Origin: Rhizobiales bacterium dw_265
Lineage (GTDB): Bacteria; Pseudomonadota; Alphaproteobacteria; Micropepsales; Micropepsaceae
Assembly: GCA_018449595.1 (NCBI GenBank)
Contig: JAAVUU010000001.1
Coordinates: 1,178,001-1,242,000, forward strand
Direction of reading: 5' to 3'
DNA length: 64,000 nucleotides
A program made the position numbers and the translations under genes. Positions within the stretch are counted from its first letter, which is position 1. Every line of letters starts with the position of its first letter. Positions 43,189 to 51,758 of this stretch are shown here, one piece after another. The notes under the pieces are model-generated. The model was not told the DNA's origin and made no database searches. It saw nothing but the letters and a program-made list of their open reading frames with translations.

Positions 43189-44541
43189 ATGAATATTCAC
43201 CAGACGCCATTCACTCCCGTCGGCGCGCCCATCCACCGCCGGGTGATGAGCCGCATGGAGACCGCGCTGGCGGCGCGGCGCAATGTGCTGGAGATCATCC
43301 CGGCCCTGGCCTATCGCCAGCCCATCGTTTCGGGCGAGATGCTGATGCGCTGGCACATGCTGGCCGATCCCGCCGGATACCGCCGGGTGATGGGCGACAA
43401 TCTGGCCAACTATCCCAAGTCCGAGATCATGCGCCGGATGCTGCGCCCGGCCATCGGCGACAGCCTGTTCAATGCCGATGGCGCGGAATGGAAATGGCAG
43501 CGCCAGGCGGTGGCGCCGGTCTTCACCCATCGCAATGTCGTGGCGCTGGCCCCGGCCATGACCGCGACCGCGAACCGCGCCGCCGCGCGGCTGGCGGCAC
43601 GCGGCGGCCAGGCCGAGCTGGTCTCGGAGATGCTGGGCGCGACCTTTGACGTGATCTGCGACGTGGCCTTGTCGGGCCGCGAGCATTTCGACGGCAAGAC
43701 CTTCAGCGCCGCCATCACCCGCTATTTCCAGACCGCGGGCCGCGCCTCGCTGCTGGATTTCCTGGGCTTTCCCGACTGGTTTCCGCGCCCCGGCGAATTG
43801 CTGGCGGGCCGTTCGGTCAAGACCATGCACGACATGGTGGCCGCCGCCATCGAGGCGCGGCGCAAACAAGGCGGCGGCGCCGCCGGCGACCTGCTGGACC
43901 ACATGCTGGCGGCGCAGGACCCCGAGACCGGCCAGCGCATGGGCGTGGAAAGCCTGATCCACAACATGCAGTTCTTCATCGTGGCGGGACATGAGACGAC
44001 AGCACTGGCGATTGCCTGGGCGCTGTACCTGCTGGCCAACAGCCCCGCCGAGCAGGACCGCGCCCATGACCAGGCCCGCGCCCAACTGGGCATGCGGCCC
44101 GCCACCGCCGACGACCTGGCCGCCATGCCGCTGATAGAGAATATCCTGGAAGAATCCATGCGGCTGTATCCGCCGGTGGGCCTCTTGGCGCGCACCGTGC
44201 TGGCCGAGGACGAACTGTGCGGCCGGGCGATGAAGCCCGGCGACATCGTCTTCCTGCCGATCTGGGCGCTGCATCGCCATGAGATGTGGTGGGAGCGGCC
44301 CGACGCCTTCGATCCCACGCGCTTCGACGGCCCGCGCCGCGACAAGTATCAATACCTGCCGTTCGGGGCGGGGCCGCGCGTCTGTGTCGGCGCCAACTTC
44401 GCCATGATGCAGGCCCAGATCATCCTGGCCACGCTGCTGGCGCGCTTCCGCTTCCATCCGGCGGGCCCCGGACCCCGGCCGGTCATGACCATGACGGTCA
44501 GGCCCGATCCGGGCGTCTTGCTGGCAGTGGAAGAACTTTAG
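43189..44541 (+). CDS. Cytochrome P450
   Basis: Soluble P450 monooxygenase of 450 residues. The I-helix oxygen-activation motif is FFIVAGHETTALAIAW, the K-helix ExxR is in ILEESMRLYPP, and the heme-ligand loop is YLPFGAGPRVCVGANFAM with the axial Cys. No membrane anchor or fused reductase is present, so separate redox partners are needed, and none is adjacent. The 'LYPP' K-helix and general style recall bacterial CYP families close to fatty-acid hydroxylases, but the substrate is not predictable. The stop codon lies in the left arm of a 191-bp palindromic repeat. Confidence 0.94.
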   Translation: MNIHQTPFTPVGAPIHRRVMSRMETALAARRNVLEIIPALAYRQPIVSGEMLMRWHMLADPAGYRRVMGDNLANYPKSEIMRRMLRPAIGDSLFNADGAEWKWQRQAVAPVFTHRNVVALAPAMTATANRAAARLAARGGQAELVSEMLGATFDVICDVALSGREHFDGKTFSAAITRYFQTAGRASLLDFLGFPDWFPRPGELLAGRSVKTMHDMVAAAIEARRKQGGGAAGDLLDHMLAAQDPETGQRMGVESLIHNMQFFIVAGHETTALAIAWALYLLANSPAEQDRAHDQARAQLGMRPATADDLAAMPLIENILEESMRLYPPVGLLARTVLAEDELCGRAMKPGDIVFLPIWALHRHEMWWERPDAFDPTRFDGPRRDKYQYLPFGAGPRVCVGANFAMMQAQIILATLLARFRFHPAGPGPRPVMTMTVRPDPGVLLAVEEL

Positions 44542-44728
44542 AGTCGTTTGCGTTCAGGTTGAATCAATTATGCCAATTGTCATTCCCGCGAAAGCGGGAA
44601 TCCAGCTTTGCAAACACACCCGTAGCAGAAGTAGCTGGATGCCCGCTGGAGTTTATCCTCCGGCCCCGCGAAGCGGGGACCGGGGGACGGGCATGACAAG
44701 AAATGTTTTCGAACGCAACCCGCTCTAG
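44538..44728. repeat. 191-bp palindromic REP/MITE-like element
   Basis: Nested inverted repeats fill the gap between two convergent genes. The outer arms 44538-44555 and 44711-44728 match at 14 of 18 positions (core TTGCGTTC/GAACGCAA). Next come TTGTCAT (44577-44583) with ATGACAA (44693-44699), and ATCCAGCT (44600-44607) with AGCTGGAT (44633-44640). Two tight hairpins lie inside: ATTCCCGC-GAAA-GCGGGAAT (44582-44601) and CCCCGC-GAA-GCGGGG (44664-44678). Both flanking genes use TAG stops placed in the outer arms. No transposase is encoded. It may also act as a bidirectional terminator. Confidence 0.8.
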
Positions 44729-46344
44729 GCGAGCGGCCTGAAACTTTCCGCATCCGCCATGTTCCAGGCCTGGCGATAGCGTTCGGGCACGGCATCGCCC
44801 AGCAGCGCCCCCGGCGCCAGCGCCGGATAAAGGTCGGCAAAGGTCACCACTTCGCTGGGCGAGACGCGGCGCGAGATATGCGCCCGGCTGAACTGGGTGG
44901 GATGGGCCAGCCCCGCCGCCGCCGTCAGTTCCGACAGCGACTGCAGGGTTGCCTTGTGGAAATTGGCGACCCGCGCCGCCTTGTCGCCGACCACCAGGGC
45001 GCGCTGGCGCGAGACATCCTGGGTCGCCACCCCGGTCGGACAACGGTCGGTGTGGCAGGACTGGGACTGGATGCAGCCCAGCGCGAACATGAAGCCGCGG
45101 GCGGAATTGCACCAGTCCGCCCCCAGCGCCATGGCGCGCACCATGTCGAAGGCGTTGACGATCTTGCCGCTGGCGCCGACGCGAATGCGCTCGCGGGCCC
45201 CGATGCCCACCAGGGCGTTGTGTACGAAGCTCAGGCCCTCGCGCAGCGGCTTGCCGATATGGTCGGCGAATTCCAGCGGCGCGGCGCCGGTGCCGCCTTC
45301 CTTGCCGTCCACCACGATGAAGTCGGGATAGATGCCGGTCTTGAGCATCGCCTTGCACACCGCCAGGAATTCCCATTCATGGCCGATGCACAGCTTGAAG
45401 CCGACCGGCTTGCCGCCCGACAGTTCGCGCAACTTCGCCAGGAAATGCACGAATTCCAGCGGCGTGGAAAAAGCGGAATGGCTGGACGGCGAAATGCAGT
45501 CCTGGCCCATCGCCACGCCGCGAATCTGTGAAATCTCCTCAGTGACCTTGGCCGCGGGCAGCACACCGCCATGGCCGGGCTTGGCGCCCTGGCTCATCTT
45601 GACCTCGATCATCTTGATCTGCGGATTGGCGGCGGCGGCGGCGAATTTTTCGGCCGAGAAGGTGCCGTCGAGATTGCGGGCGCCGAAATAGCCCGAGCCC
45701 AGTTCCCAGGTGATGTCGCCGCCATTCTCGCGGTGATAGGGGCTGTAGCCGCCCTCGCCGGTGTCATGGGCAAAGCCGCCCATCTTCGCCCCCTTGTTGA
45801 GGGCGCGGATGGCATTGGCGCTGAGCGAGCCGAAACTCATGGCCGAGATGTTGAAGACCGAAGCCGAATAGGGGTGGAGGCATTCCGGGCCGCCGACCGT
45901 GACGCGGAACGGCGCTTCGTCGGGCGGCGTCGGCGACATGGAATGGTTCATCCATTCGAAGCCGTCGGCATAGACGTCATACACCGTGCCGAAGGGCCGT
46001 GACTGCAGCTGCAGCTTGGCGCGCTGATAGACGATGGCGCGCTTGTCGCGCGAAAAAGGCATGCCGTTCTTTTCGTCCTCGAAGAAATACTGGCGCATCT
46101 CCGGGCGGATGGCCTCCAGGATGAAGCGCAGATGCGCGGCGATGGGATAGTTGCGCAGCACCGCATGCCTGGTTTGGATCAGGTCCAGGATGCCCAGCGC
46201 GGTAAAGGCGCAACACAGCGCCAGGCCCGCGAACAGCAGCGGCGAATGGGGATCGTCGACGAAGAAGATCAGGAACAGGATGCTGGCGACGGCGAAGCCG
46301 GTGAGGGTGACATAGCGCGGGCCGAAGGGGCGGGTGAGAAGCAT
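44725..46344 (-). CDS. Membrane-anchored FMN-binding glutamate synthase-like protein
   Basis: Protein of about 539 residues. Two N-terminal membrane helices (YVTLTGFAVASILFLIFFVD and LLFAGLALCCAFTALGILDL) precede a glutamate-synthase (GltB central/FMN) domain, with ISAMSFGSLSANAIRALNKG, EVKMSQGAKPGHGGVLPAAK, IVVDGKEGGTGAAPLEF and GADWCNSARGFMFALGCIQ. The cysteines in ALGCIQSQSCHTDRCPTG match the ligands of the 3Fe-4S cluster of GltB. There is no amidotransferase domain, so classical GOGAT activity is unlikely; such stand-alone proteins are widespread and uncharacterised. The ATG at 46344 gives the first helix. Confidence 0.88.
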   Translation of the reverse strand: MLLTRPFGPRYVTLTGFAVASILFLIFFVDDPHSPLLFAGLALCCAFTALGILDLIQTRHAVLRNYPIAAHLRFILEAIRPEMRQYFFEDEKNGMPFSRDKRAIVYQRAKLQLQSRPFGTVYDVYADGFEWMNHSMSPTPPDEAPFRVTVGGPECLHPYSASVFNISAMSFGSLSANAIRALNKGAKMGGFAHDTGEGGYSPYHRENGGDITWELGSGYFGARNLDGTFSAEKFAAAAANPQIKMIEVKMSQGAKPGHGGVLPAAKVTEEISQIRGVAMGQDCISPSSHSAFSTPLEFVHFLAKLRELSGGKPVGFKLCIGHEWEFLAVCKAMLKTGIYPDFIVVDGKEGGTGAAPLEFADHIGKPLREGLSFVHNALVGIGARERIRVGASGKIVNAFDMVRAMALGADWCNSARGFMFALGCIQSQSCHTDRCPTGVATQDVSRQRALVVGDKAARVANFHKATLQSLSELTAAAGLAHPTQFSRAHISRRVSPSEVVTFADLYPALAPGALLGDAVPERYRQAWNMADAESFRPLA

Positions 46345-46524
46345 GGGGATATCCGTCTTGTTGGTGAAATTCCGGCGGTTCGGGCGAAGCACATACCCTT
46401 TCGGCGAAAACTATATGTCGGTTGCAGAAAGGTGCGACAACCCCGCAGGGGCGCCGCGGTGGCCCCCACCCCTAGTCCTTGATAGGACTGGGAAATATCC
46501 GCTGCAAGACAAGGACAGGACCGG

Positions 46525-47115
46525 ATGGCAAGCAAGATCCTGGTGTTCTACGGCTCCTACCGGGCCGACCGGGCGGGCATCCGCCTGGCCAATTTCCTCC
46601 TGGCGCGGCTTTCGGCGCGGGGCGAGGACGCCGAACTGATAGATGCCAGGGCCATCGGCCTGCCCATGCTGGACCGCATGTACAAGGAGTATGCGCCGGG
46701 CACGGCGCCGCCCGCCCTGGCGGAACTGGCCGGGAAAATCCGCGCCGCCGACGCCTTCGTTTTCGTCACCGGCGAATATAACTGGGGCGTGCAGCCGGGC
46801 CTCAAGAACCTGACCGATCATTTCCTGGAAGAATGGTTCTGGCGCCCCGCCGCCATCGCCAGCTATTCGGCCGGGCGGCTGTCGGGCGTGCGCGCCGCCA
46901 CCGCCTGGCACGGCACCCTGTCGGAAATGGGCATGGTGGTGATCTCCAGCACATTGAGCGTGGGGCCCATCCGTCAAACCCTGGATGCCGACTCCAGGCC
47001 GATGGGCGCGGCGGGCGCGGCGCTGGAACAGGCCTTTCCCCGCTTTGCCGACGACCTGGCCTGGTGGACTGAAGCCGCACGGCTGCAGCGGGCGCGCAAG
47101 GCCCCGCCCTATTGA
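46525..47115 (+). CDS. NADPH-dependent FMN reductase family protein
   Basis: Flavodoxin-like oxidoreductase of 196 residues. It opens KILVFYGSYRADRAGIRLAN, the FMN phosphate-binding loop, and carries ADAFVFVTGEYNWGVQPGLK, the family's second flavin-contact motif (usual pattern T-P-E-Y-N). It could reduce flavins, quinones or chromate-like oxidants. It is divergent from the glutamate-synthase-like gene. A hairpin (AGTCCT 46474-46479 with AGGACT 46484-46489) lies about 40 nt upstream and may be regulatory. Confidence 0.88.
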   Translation: MASKILVFYGSYRADRAGIRLANFLLARLSARGEDAELIDARAIGLPMLDRMYKEYAPGTAPPALAELAGKIRAADAFVFVTGEYNWGVQPGLKNLTDHFLEEWFWRPAAIASYSAGRLSGVRAATAWHGTLSEMGMVVISSTLSVGPIRQTLDADSRPMGAAGAALEQAFPRFADDLAWWTEAARLQRARKAPPY

Positions 47116-47390
47116 GGGCATCGGGCGATTGCACGACGCCATCGGTCGATTTGATTCTTTGACGGACGAAGACGCGTTTGTGCGAACGGCATGCGCAACA
47201 AGCGCAAAACCGTTTGAAAGAGATCGTACCGACGCCGGCCTGATGCACCCAGGCGGAAGATCACGACCTTCGCGATCGGCCCATGCCGATTGCACATTGG
47301 GCCATTCCACTTTGTGATGACCGGGCCGGCGCTTGCCTGCCCGGGGTCGCATGCTAGTCTTTTCGCGGACGGGATCGCGGGGCGCATCAC

Positions 47391-48788
47391 TTGCAGACAT
47401 CATCGCATGCGAAGAAGGGCCTGCATCCGGTGCTGATGATGATCTGGGTCATCATCGCCACCGTGGCGCTGACCTATGTCGTGGCGTCCGGACAATTCAA
47501 ACGCCATGGCGCGCTGGTGGTGCCCGGCAGCTATCGCACCATGCCCAAGAGCGGCGGGGCGGAAACTTTCTTTTCGCCCACCATTGTCGAGGCCGGGCCG
47601 CACGACACCAGCGCGGCGCCCGCCTCGCTGGCCTCGGCCTTCGCCGCCATCCCCAACGGGCTGGTGAAGAACGCCAAGCTCGAATTCCTGGTGATGCTGG
47701 TGGGCGGCATGTTCGGCGTGCTGCGGCGAAGCGGCGCCATCGATGCCGGGGTGAACCGGCTGATCCAGGTCACCGGCGGCAACAAATATATCCTGGTGCC
47801 GGTGCTGATGCTGCTGCTGGGATTGGGCAGCACCTTCCTGGGCTTCATTTCCGAATATCTGGTGCTGATCCCCATTGCCGCGCTGGTCGGCGAGCGGCTC
47901 GGCTATGGTCCCATCTTCGCCGTGGCGGTGGTGGGCGTCGCCGCCAAGATCGGCTACGGCACCTCGGTCACCAATCCCTACGCCCTGGTGGTGGCGCAGC
48001 CGCTGGCGCATGTGGCGCTGTTCAGCGGCCTGGGCTTCCGGCTGGCGCTGTTCGCCCTCTTCATCCTTCTGGGCATTCTTTACGTCCTGTGGCGGGTGAA
48101 GCCGGTGCGCCCGCCGGAAGCGGCGGCGCTGCGCGATCCCGGCAGGCTGTCCTGGCCGCATCTGGCGATCCTGCTGATCCTGGCGGCGGCGGGCGTCTTG
48201 CTGGTGGCGGGTTCGATTTTCTGGGGCTGGAAGGAAGACGATCTCAGCACCTTCTATGTCGCGCTGACCCTGGTCTTCGCGCTGGCCGCCCGCATGCCGG
48301 CGCGCGAAGCCGCCGACGCTTTCGTGGACGGTCTCAAAAGCATGATCCTGGCCGCCCTGCTGATCGGGCTGGCGGGCGCGGTGCAGATCCTGCTGCAGAA
48401 CTCCTATGTACTGGACACGATGATCGACCGCGCCACGCGAATCCTGCACGGCCAGCCCGGCGCCGCCACCGCCAGCGGGTTGATGGCGATCGAGATGTTC
48501 CTGGGCGTGCTGATCCCCTCCACCGCCGGGAAAGTCGCGGTCAGCATGCCGATCCTGGCGCCCATCGCCCAGCTCTCCGGTGTCAGCGGCCAGACCACCG
48601 TGCTGGCCTTCATCCTGGGCAACGGCCTCACCAACATGGTGACGCCGACCTCCGGCATGCTGCTGGCTTATCTGGCGGCGGCCAAGGTGGGCTTCGGGGA
48701 ATGGATACGCTTCATCGCGCCGCTGTTCCTGCTGCTGCTGCTGCTGTCGCTGGCGGCGCTGACAATCGCCGTGGCGACCGGCTATTGA
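47391..48788 (+). CDS. YfcC/DcuC-type membrane transporter
   Basis: Polytopic membrane protein of 465 residues with about 10-12 hydrophobic helices, starting MMIWVIIATVALTYVVASG and ending LFLLLLLLSLAALTIAV. The internal GFISEYLVLIPIAALVGERL, KIGYGTSVTNPYALVVAQPL and ILGNGLTNMVTPTSGMLLAY are typical of the YfcC family (DcuC-like carriers), linked to peptide, amino acid or dicarboxylate transport. The start is the TTG at 47391, which gives the usual short, basic N-terminus before helix 1; no ATG fits better. It ends 7 nt inside the convergent LysR gene. Confidence 0.85.
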   Translation: MQTSSHAKKGLHPVLMMIWVIIATVALTYVVASGQFKRHGALVVPGSYRTMPKSGGAETFFSPTIVEAGPHDTSAAPASLASAFAAIPNGLVKNAKLEFLVMLVGGMFGVLRRSGAIDAGVNRLIQVTGGNKYILVPVLMLLLGLGSTFLGFISEYLVLIPIAALVGERLGYGPIFAVAVVGVAAKIGYGTSVTNPYALVVAQPLAHVALFSGLGFRLALFALFILLGILYVLWRVKPVRPPEAAALRDPGRLSWPHLAILLILAAAGVLLVAGSIFWGWKEDDLSTFYVALTLVFALAARMPAREAADAFVDGLKSMILAALLIGLAGAVQILLQNSYVLDTMIDRATRILHGQPGAATASGLMAIEMFLGVLIPSTAGKVAVSMPILAPIAQLSGVSGQTTVLAFILGNGLTNMVTPTSGMLLAYLAAAKVGFGEWIRFIAPLFLLLLLLSLAALTIAVATGY

Positions 48789-49675
48789 GCGTGGAAATAT
48801 TTCTGCGTCTGTTCCAGGAAGGCCTGGGTCAGCCGGTTCATCGGCGTGTGCGCCGAGGTGATGAACACGAATTCATGCGGAATGCTGGCGGTATACGGCC
48901 GCAGCACCAGATTGTTGCGCAGGAATGCTTTGGCCATCAGTTCGTTGACAATGGCGATGCCCGCGCCCCGCGCCGCGAAGGCGCAGGCCGAGCCCACCGT
49001 ATGGGTCTCGATCTTCACCTTGGGGTCGATGCCGGCATGCTTGAAGGATTCCTCGATCTGCACCCGGAACCAGCTGCCATGGCCCAGCAGCACCAGGGGC
49101 TGGTCCTTGAGTTGCAGCGGAGAGATGGTTTCCTGTTTGGCGAGCGGGTGCTTCCTGGGCAACACGCAAACCGTGCCGCTGGTGATGATCTTCTCCACCG
49201 CGATATCGGGCCGGTTGATCGGCAGCTTGGCGAAACCGCAATCGGCGGCGCGGGTGGCGACCTGGGCCTTGGCGGTCTCGACGCTGCGGGAATCGATATT
49301 GACGCGCACCTTGGGATAGAGCTTGAGGAATTCAACGATCACGTCCGACAGCACGCCTTCGGAAAAGCTGGGCGAGGCGACGATCCTGAGCTGGCCGGTA
49401 TCGTGGTTGCGGATATCGCGGATCAGCGAATTGATGCGCTCGATGTTGGAGAAGGCCAGATCGACCTCCTCATAGACCAGCAGGCCTTCGGCGGTCGGCA
49501 CCAGCCGGCCCTTTTCCCGGTAGAAAAGCGAAAAGCCGACATCGCGCTCAAGCTGGGAGATCAGGCGGCTGATGCCGGGCTGCGACAGCCCCAGCCGATC
49601 CGCCGCGGCGGTCGCCGATCCTGCGCCGATGATTTCATGAAAACTCTTGAGCGCCCGGAGATTGAGCTGCTTCAT
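48782..49675 (-). CDS. LysR-family transcriptional regulator
   Basis: Regulator of 297 residues. The N-terminal winged helix-turn-helix is textbook LysR: LRALKSFHEIIGAGSATAAA, LGLSQPGISRLISQLE and FSLFYREKGRLVPTAEG. The remainder is the periplasmic-binding-like effector domain (GQLRIVASPSFSEGVLSDVI to the C-terminus). It overlaps the YfcC transporter gene tail to tail and precedes, on the same strand side, the CocE hydrolase gene region; either may be a target. The effector is unknown. Confidence 0.93.
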   Translation of the reverse strand: MKQLNLRALKSFHEIIGAGSATAAADRLGLSQPGISRLISQLERDVGFSLFYREKGRLVPTAEGLLVYEEVDLAFSNIERINSLIRDIRNHDTGQLRIVASPSFSEGVLSDVIVEFLKLYPKVRVNIDSRSVETAKAQVATRAADCGFAKLPINRPDIAVEKIITSGTVCVLPRKHPLAKQETISPLQLKDQPLVLLGHGSWFRVQIEESFKHAGIDPKVKIETHTVGSACAFAARGAGIAIVNELMAKAFLRNNLVLRPYTASIPHEFVFITSAHTPMNRLTQAFLEQTQKYFHAQ

Positions 49676-49829
49676 CGGCCGTACTTCACCTGTCCGTCAC
49701 ATAAAGTATAGCGGCTTTCGCTCCTGCGTCCATGCGATGCCGCCCCGGTTCACCATGCTTTCGCCCCGCGAGACATGGAACGGGTCGAAGACGGGATCGC
49801 CAACCGCTGGACCTTCCGTTCCGCGCTGC

Positions 49830-51704
49830 TCACGGGCGCGTCACAAGCGGCAAGGCAATGATGGAGGGATGGTCCGGCCCCATGTGAATCCGGTTGCGCG
49901 CCACCTGCCTGCGGTCGGCCTGGCCCTCCGGCTCGCCGGAGTTGGGATTGACGTCGAAATGCGGAAAATTGCTGCTGGAAACGTCCAGCCGGATGCGATG
50001 CCCCGCGGCGAACAGGTTGGCGGTGGGGAAGGCTTCGATGGTGACGCGATAGATCGTGCCCGGCACCATCATTGCCGGCGCCTCGAAACTGTCGCGGTAG
50101 CGCAGGCGCAGGATGCCGTGGGTGAGGTTCATGGCGAAGCCCTCCGGCCAGTCGCTGCTGGGCGGATAGACGTCGATCAGCTTGATGGTGATGTCGGTAT
50201 CGGGCGCGGAAGACGAGACATACAGCGTCGCGGCGACCGGGCCGGTGACTTCGGTGTCCTGCGCCAGCGGCGCGGTCTCGAACACCACTATGTCGTCGCG
50301 TTCGCGCAAGGGCCGGAAGGGCGCGGCGGCGCCGAAAATCTCCGGCGTCTCGCGCTGGTCGAAGGCGCCTGCCGCCATCACCGGCGCTCCCGATGCGATC
50401 GCCCCGCCGATGGTGGGAACGGGATGGCCGGGATCGAACAGGAACTCGCGCTGCCCCGCTTCGGCCGGCGCCTGGGCGAGGCCGCCATCCGGATGCAGGA
50501 AGAAGGCCGTGGGCCTGGCGCCCGGCGGCGGCCAGTTCTCTTCATCGCGCCACTGTCCGCCATGGACCAGGCGCCCCTGCGCGTCGCGCTTGCCCGAGCC
50601 GCCACCCATCACGAAGATCTTGACCGGGCTGGGAAGATAGTCGGGAGCATCCAGGCCCTTGAGGTGACGGTCGAACCAGGCCAGCCGCAAGGCGAGATAG
50701 TCGGGGGCGATATTGCCGTCGAGCGGAGCCGCCTCGCCGAAATCCACATCGCCGGCATGGCTCACCGAACGCTGGCCATGTGTCCAGGGGCCCAGCACCA
50801 GCTTGACCGGCCCGCGTCCCTCCGCCGTGAGGCCGTGGAAATTCTCCACCGCCGTGCGGGCATAGGGATCGAACCAGCTCGACATCATGATGACCGGGGC
50901 CTGCGGAAAATCCGCATAATAGCCGCGGGCATACAGCCCGACCTGCCGCCAGTAGGGCCCGAAGCTGCCGCTGCGCCACTGGTCGAGCAGGTAATCCTCA
51001 TATTCCGGCGCGGCGCGCAGCGGCGAATGGCCTTTCGACCAGGGCATATGGGCGAACCACTCCCGCAAATCCTCCGCCTCCAGCACGGCGCGGCGTTCGG
51101 GATCGCGGGCGGTTTCGGGGCTGAGCAGCGCATGCCGGTAGGCCCAGGTCGCCTGCTTGAGTTCGAAGGCGCCGCCCTGGCGGATGCCGCTGTGATAGGC
51201 GCTGGAGAAGCCGCCGGAATCCAGCACCATGGCGCGCAATCCCGGCGCCGACAGCGACGCCATCGCCGCCTGGGTATGGGCGCCGTAGGACAGGCCGAAA
51301 CTGCCGATCCTGCCGTCGCACCAGGGCTGGGCGAGCAGCCATTGCAGGGTATCGACGCCGTCGGTGCCCTCGCTCAGATATTTCTCGAACACGCCTTGGG
51401 AGGCATAGCGGCCGCGGCAGTCCTGCACCGCCACGACATAGCCGGCGCGCGCGAAACTGGCGGCGATCTGCGGCTTGGACAAGGGCTCCGGCCGGGCCCT
51501 GCTGCCGTCGGCATGGTTGGTGCCCAGCTTGTTGTAGGGCGTGCGCTCCAGCAGCACCGGCAGCGCCGCGGCCAGCGGCACGCCGCCCCGCGCCGGCCGG
51601 TAGATGTCCGTCGCCAGATGCACGCCGTCGCGCATCGGCACCATGACGTCGCGCAAGACATGCACATCGTCACCGTCCTGATGACGCTCGAAGGAAACAA
51701 CCAT
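49830..51704 (-). CDS. CocE/NonD-family hydrolase (X-Pro dipeptidyl-peptidase-like)
   Basis: Alpha/beta hydrolase of 624 residues. The N-terminal catalytic domain has PMRDGVHLATDIYRPA, VAVQDCRGRYASQGVF and the nucleophile motif GSFGLSYGAHTQ (Ser in G-x-S-Y-x-G). A later segment LVLGPWTHGQRS holds the catalytic His. The C-terminal X-Pro-type jelly-roll (VTGPVAATLYVSSSAPDTDI, RLDVSSSNFPHFDVNPNSGE) completes the CocE/NonD architecture. There is no signal peptide. Family members hydrolyse esters, beta-lactams or X-Pro peptides. It lies 54 nt downstream of a TBDR stop on the same strand, suggesting processing of the imported compound. Confidence 0.9.
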   Translation of the reverse strand: MVVSFERHQDGDDVHVLRDVMVPMRDGVHLATDIYRPARGGVPLAAALPVLLERTPYNKLGTNHADGSRARPEPLSKPQIAASFARAGYVVAVQDCRGRYASQGVFEKYLSEGTDGVDTLQWLLAQPWCDGRIGSFGLSYGAHTQAAMASLSAPGLRAMVLDSGGFSSAYHSGIRQGGAFELKQATWAYRHALLSPETARDPERRAVLEAEDLREWFAHMPWSKGHSPLRAAPEYEDYLLDQWRSGSFGPYWRQVGLYARGYYADFPQAPVIMMSSWFDPYARTAVENFHGLTAEGRGPVKLVLGPWTHGQRSVSHAGDVDFGEAAPLDGNIAPDYLALRLAWFDRHLKGLDAPDYLPSPVKIFVMGGGSGKRDAQGRLVHGGQWRDEENWPPPGARPTAFFLHPDGGLAQAPAEAGQREFLFDPGHPVPTIGGAIASGAPVMAAGAFDQRETPEIFGAAAPFRPLRERDDIVVFETAPLAQDTEVTGPVAATLYVSSSAPDTDITIKLIDVYPPSSDWPEGFAMNLTHGILRLRYRDSFEAPAMMVPGTIYRVTIEAFPTANLFAAGHRIRLDVSSSNFPHFDVNPNSGEPEGQADRRQVARNRIHMGPDHPSIIALPLVTRP

Positions 51705-51758
51705 GTATAGGCCCAGGCTGGACAGCCGGCCGCGGCGATGCCGCGGCCGGGCCGGATG

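Noticed and set aside
42781-44457. 558-codon minus-strand open frame opposite the P450 gene
   Set aside because: The plus strand has the P450 heme loop and I-helix motifs; the minus frame has none.
44577-44699. The palindromic region as a CRISPR repeat unit or tRNA-like gene
   Set aside because: There is one copy only, with no spaced direct repeats and no tRNA arms; it is a dispersed hairpin element.
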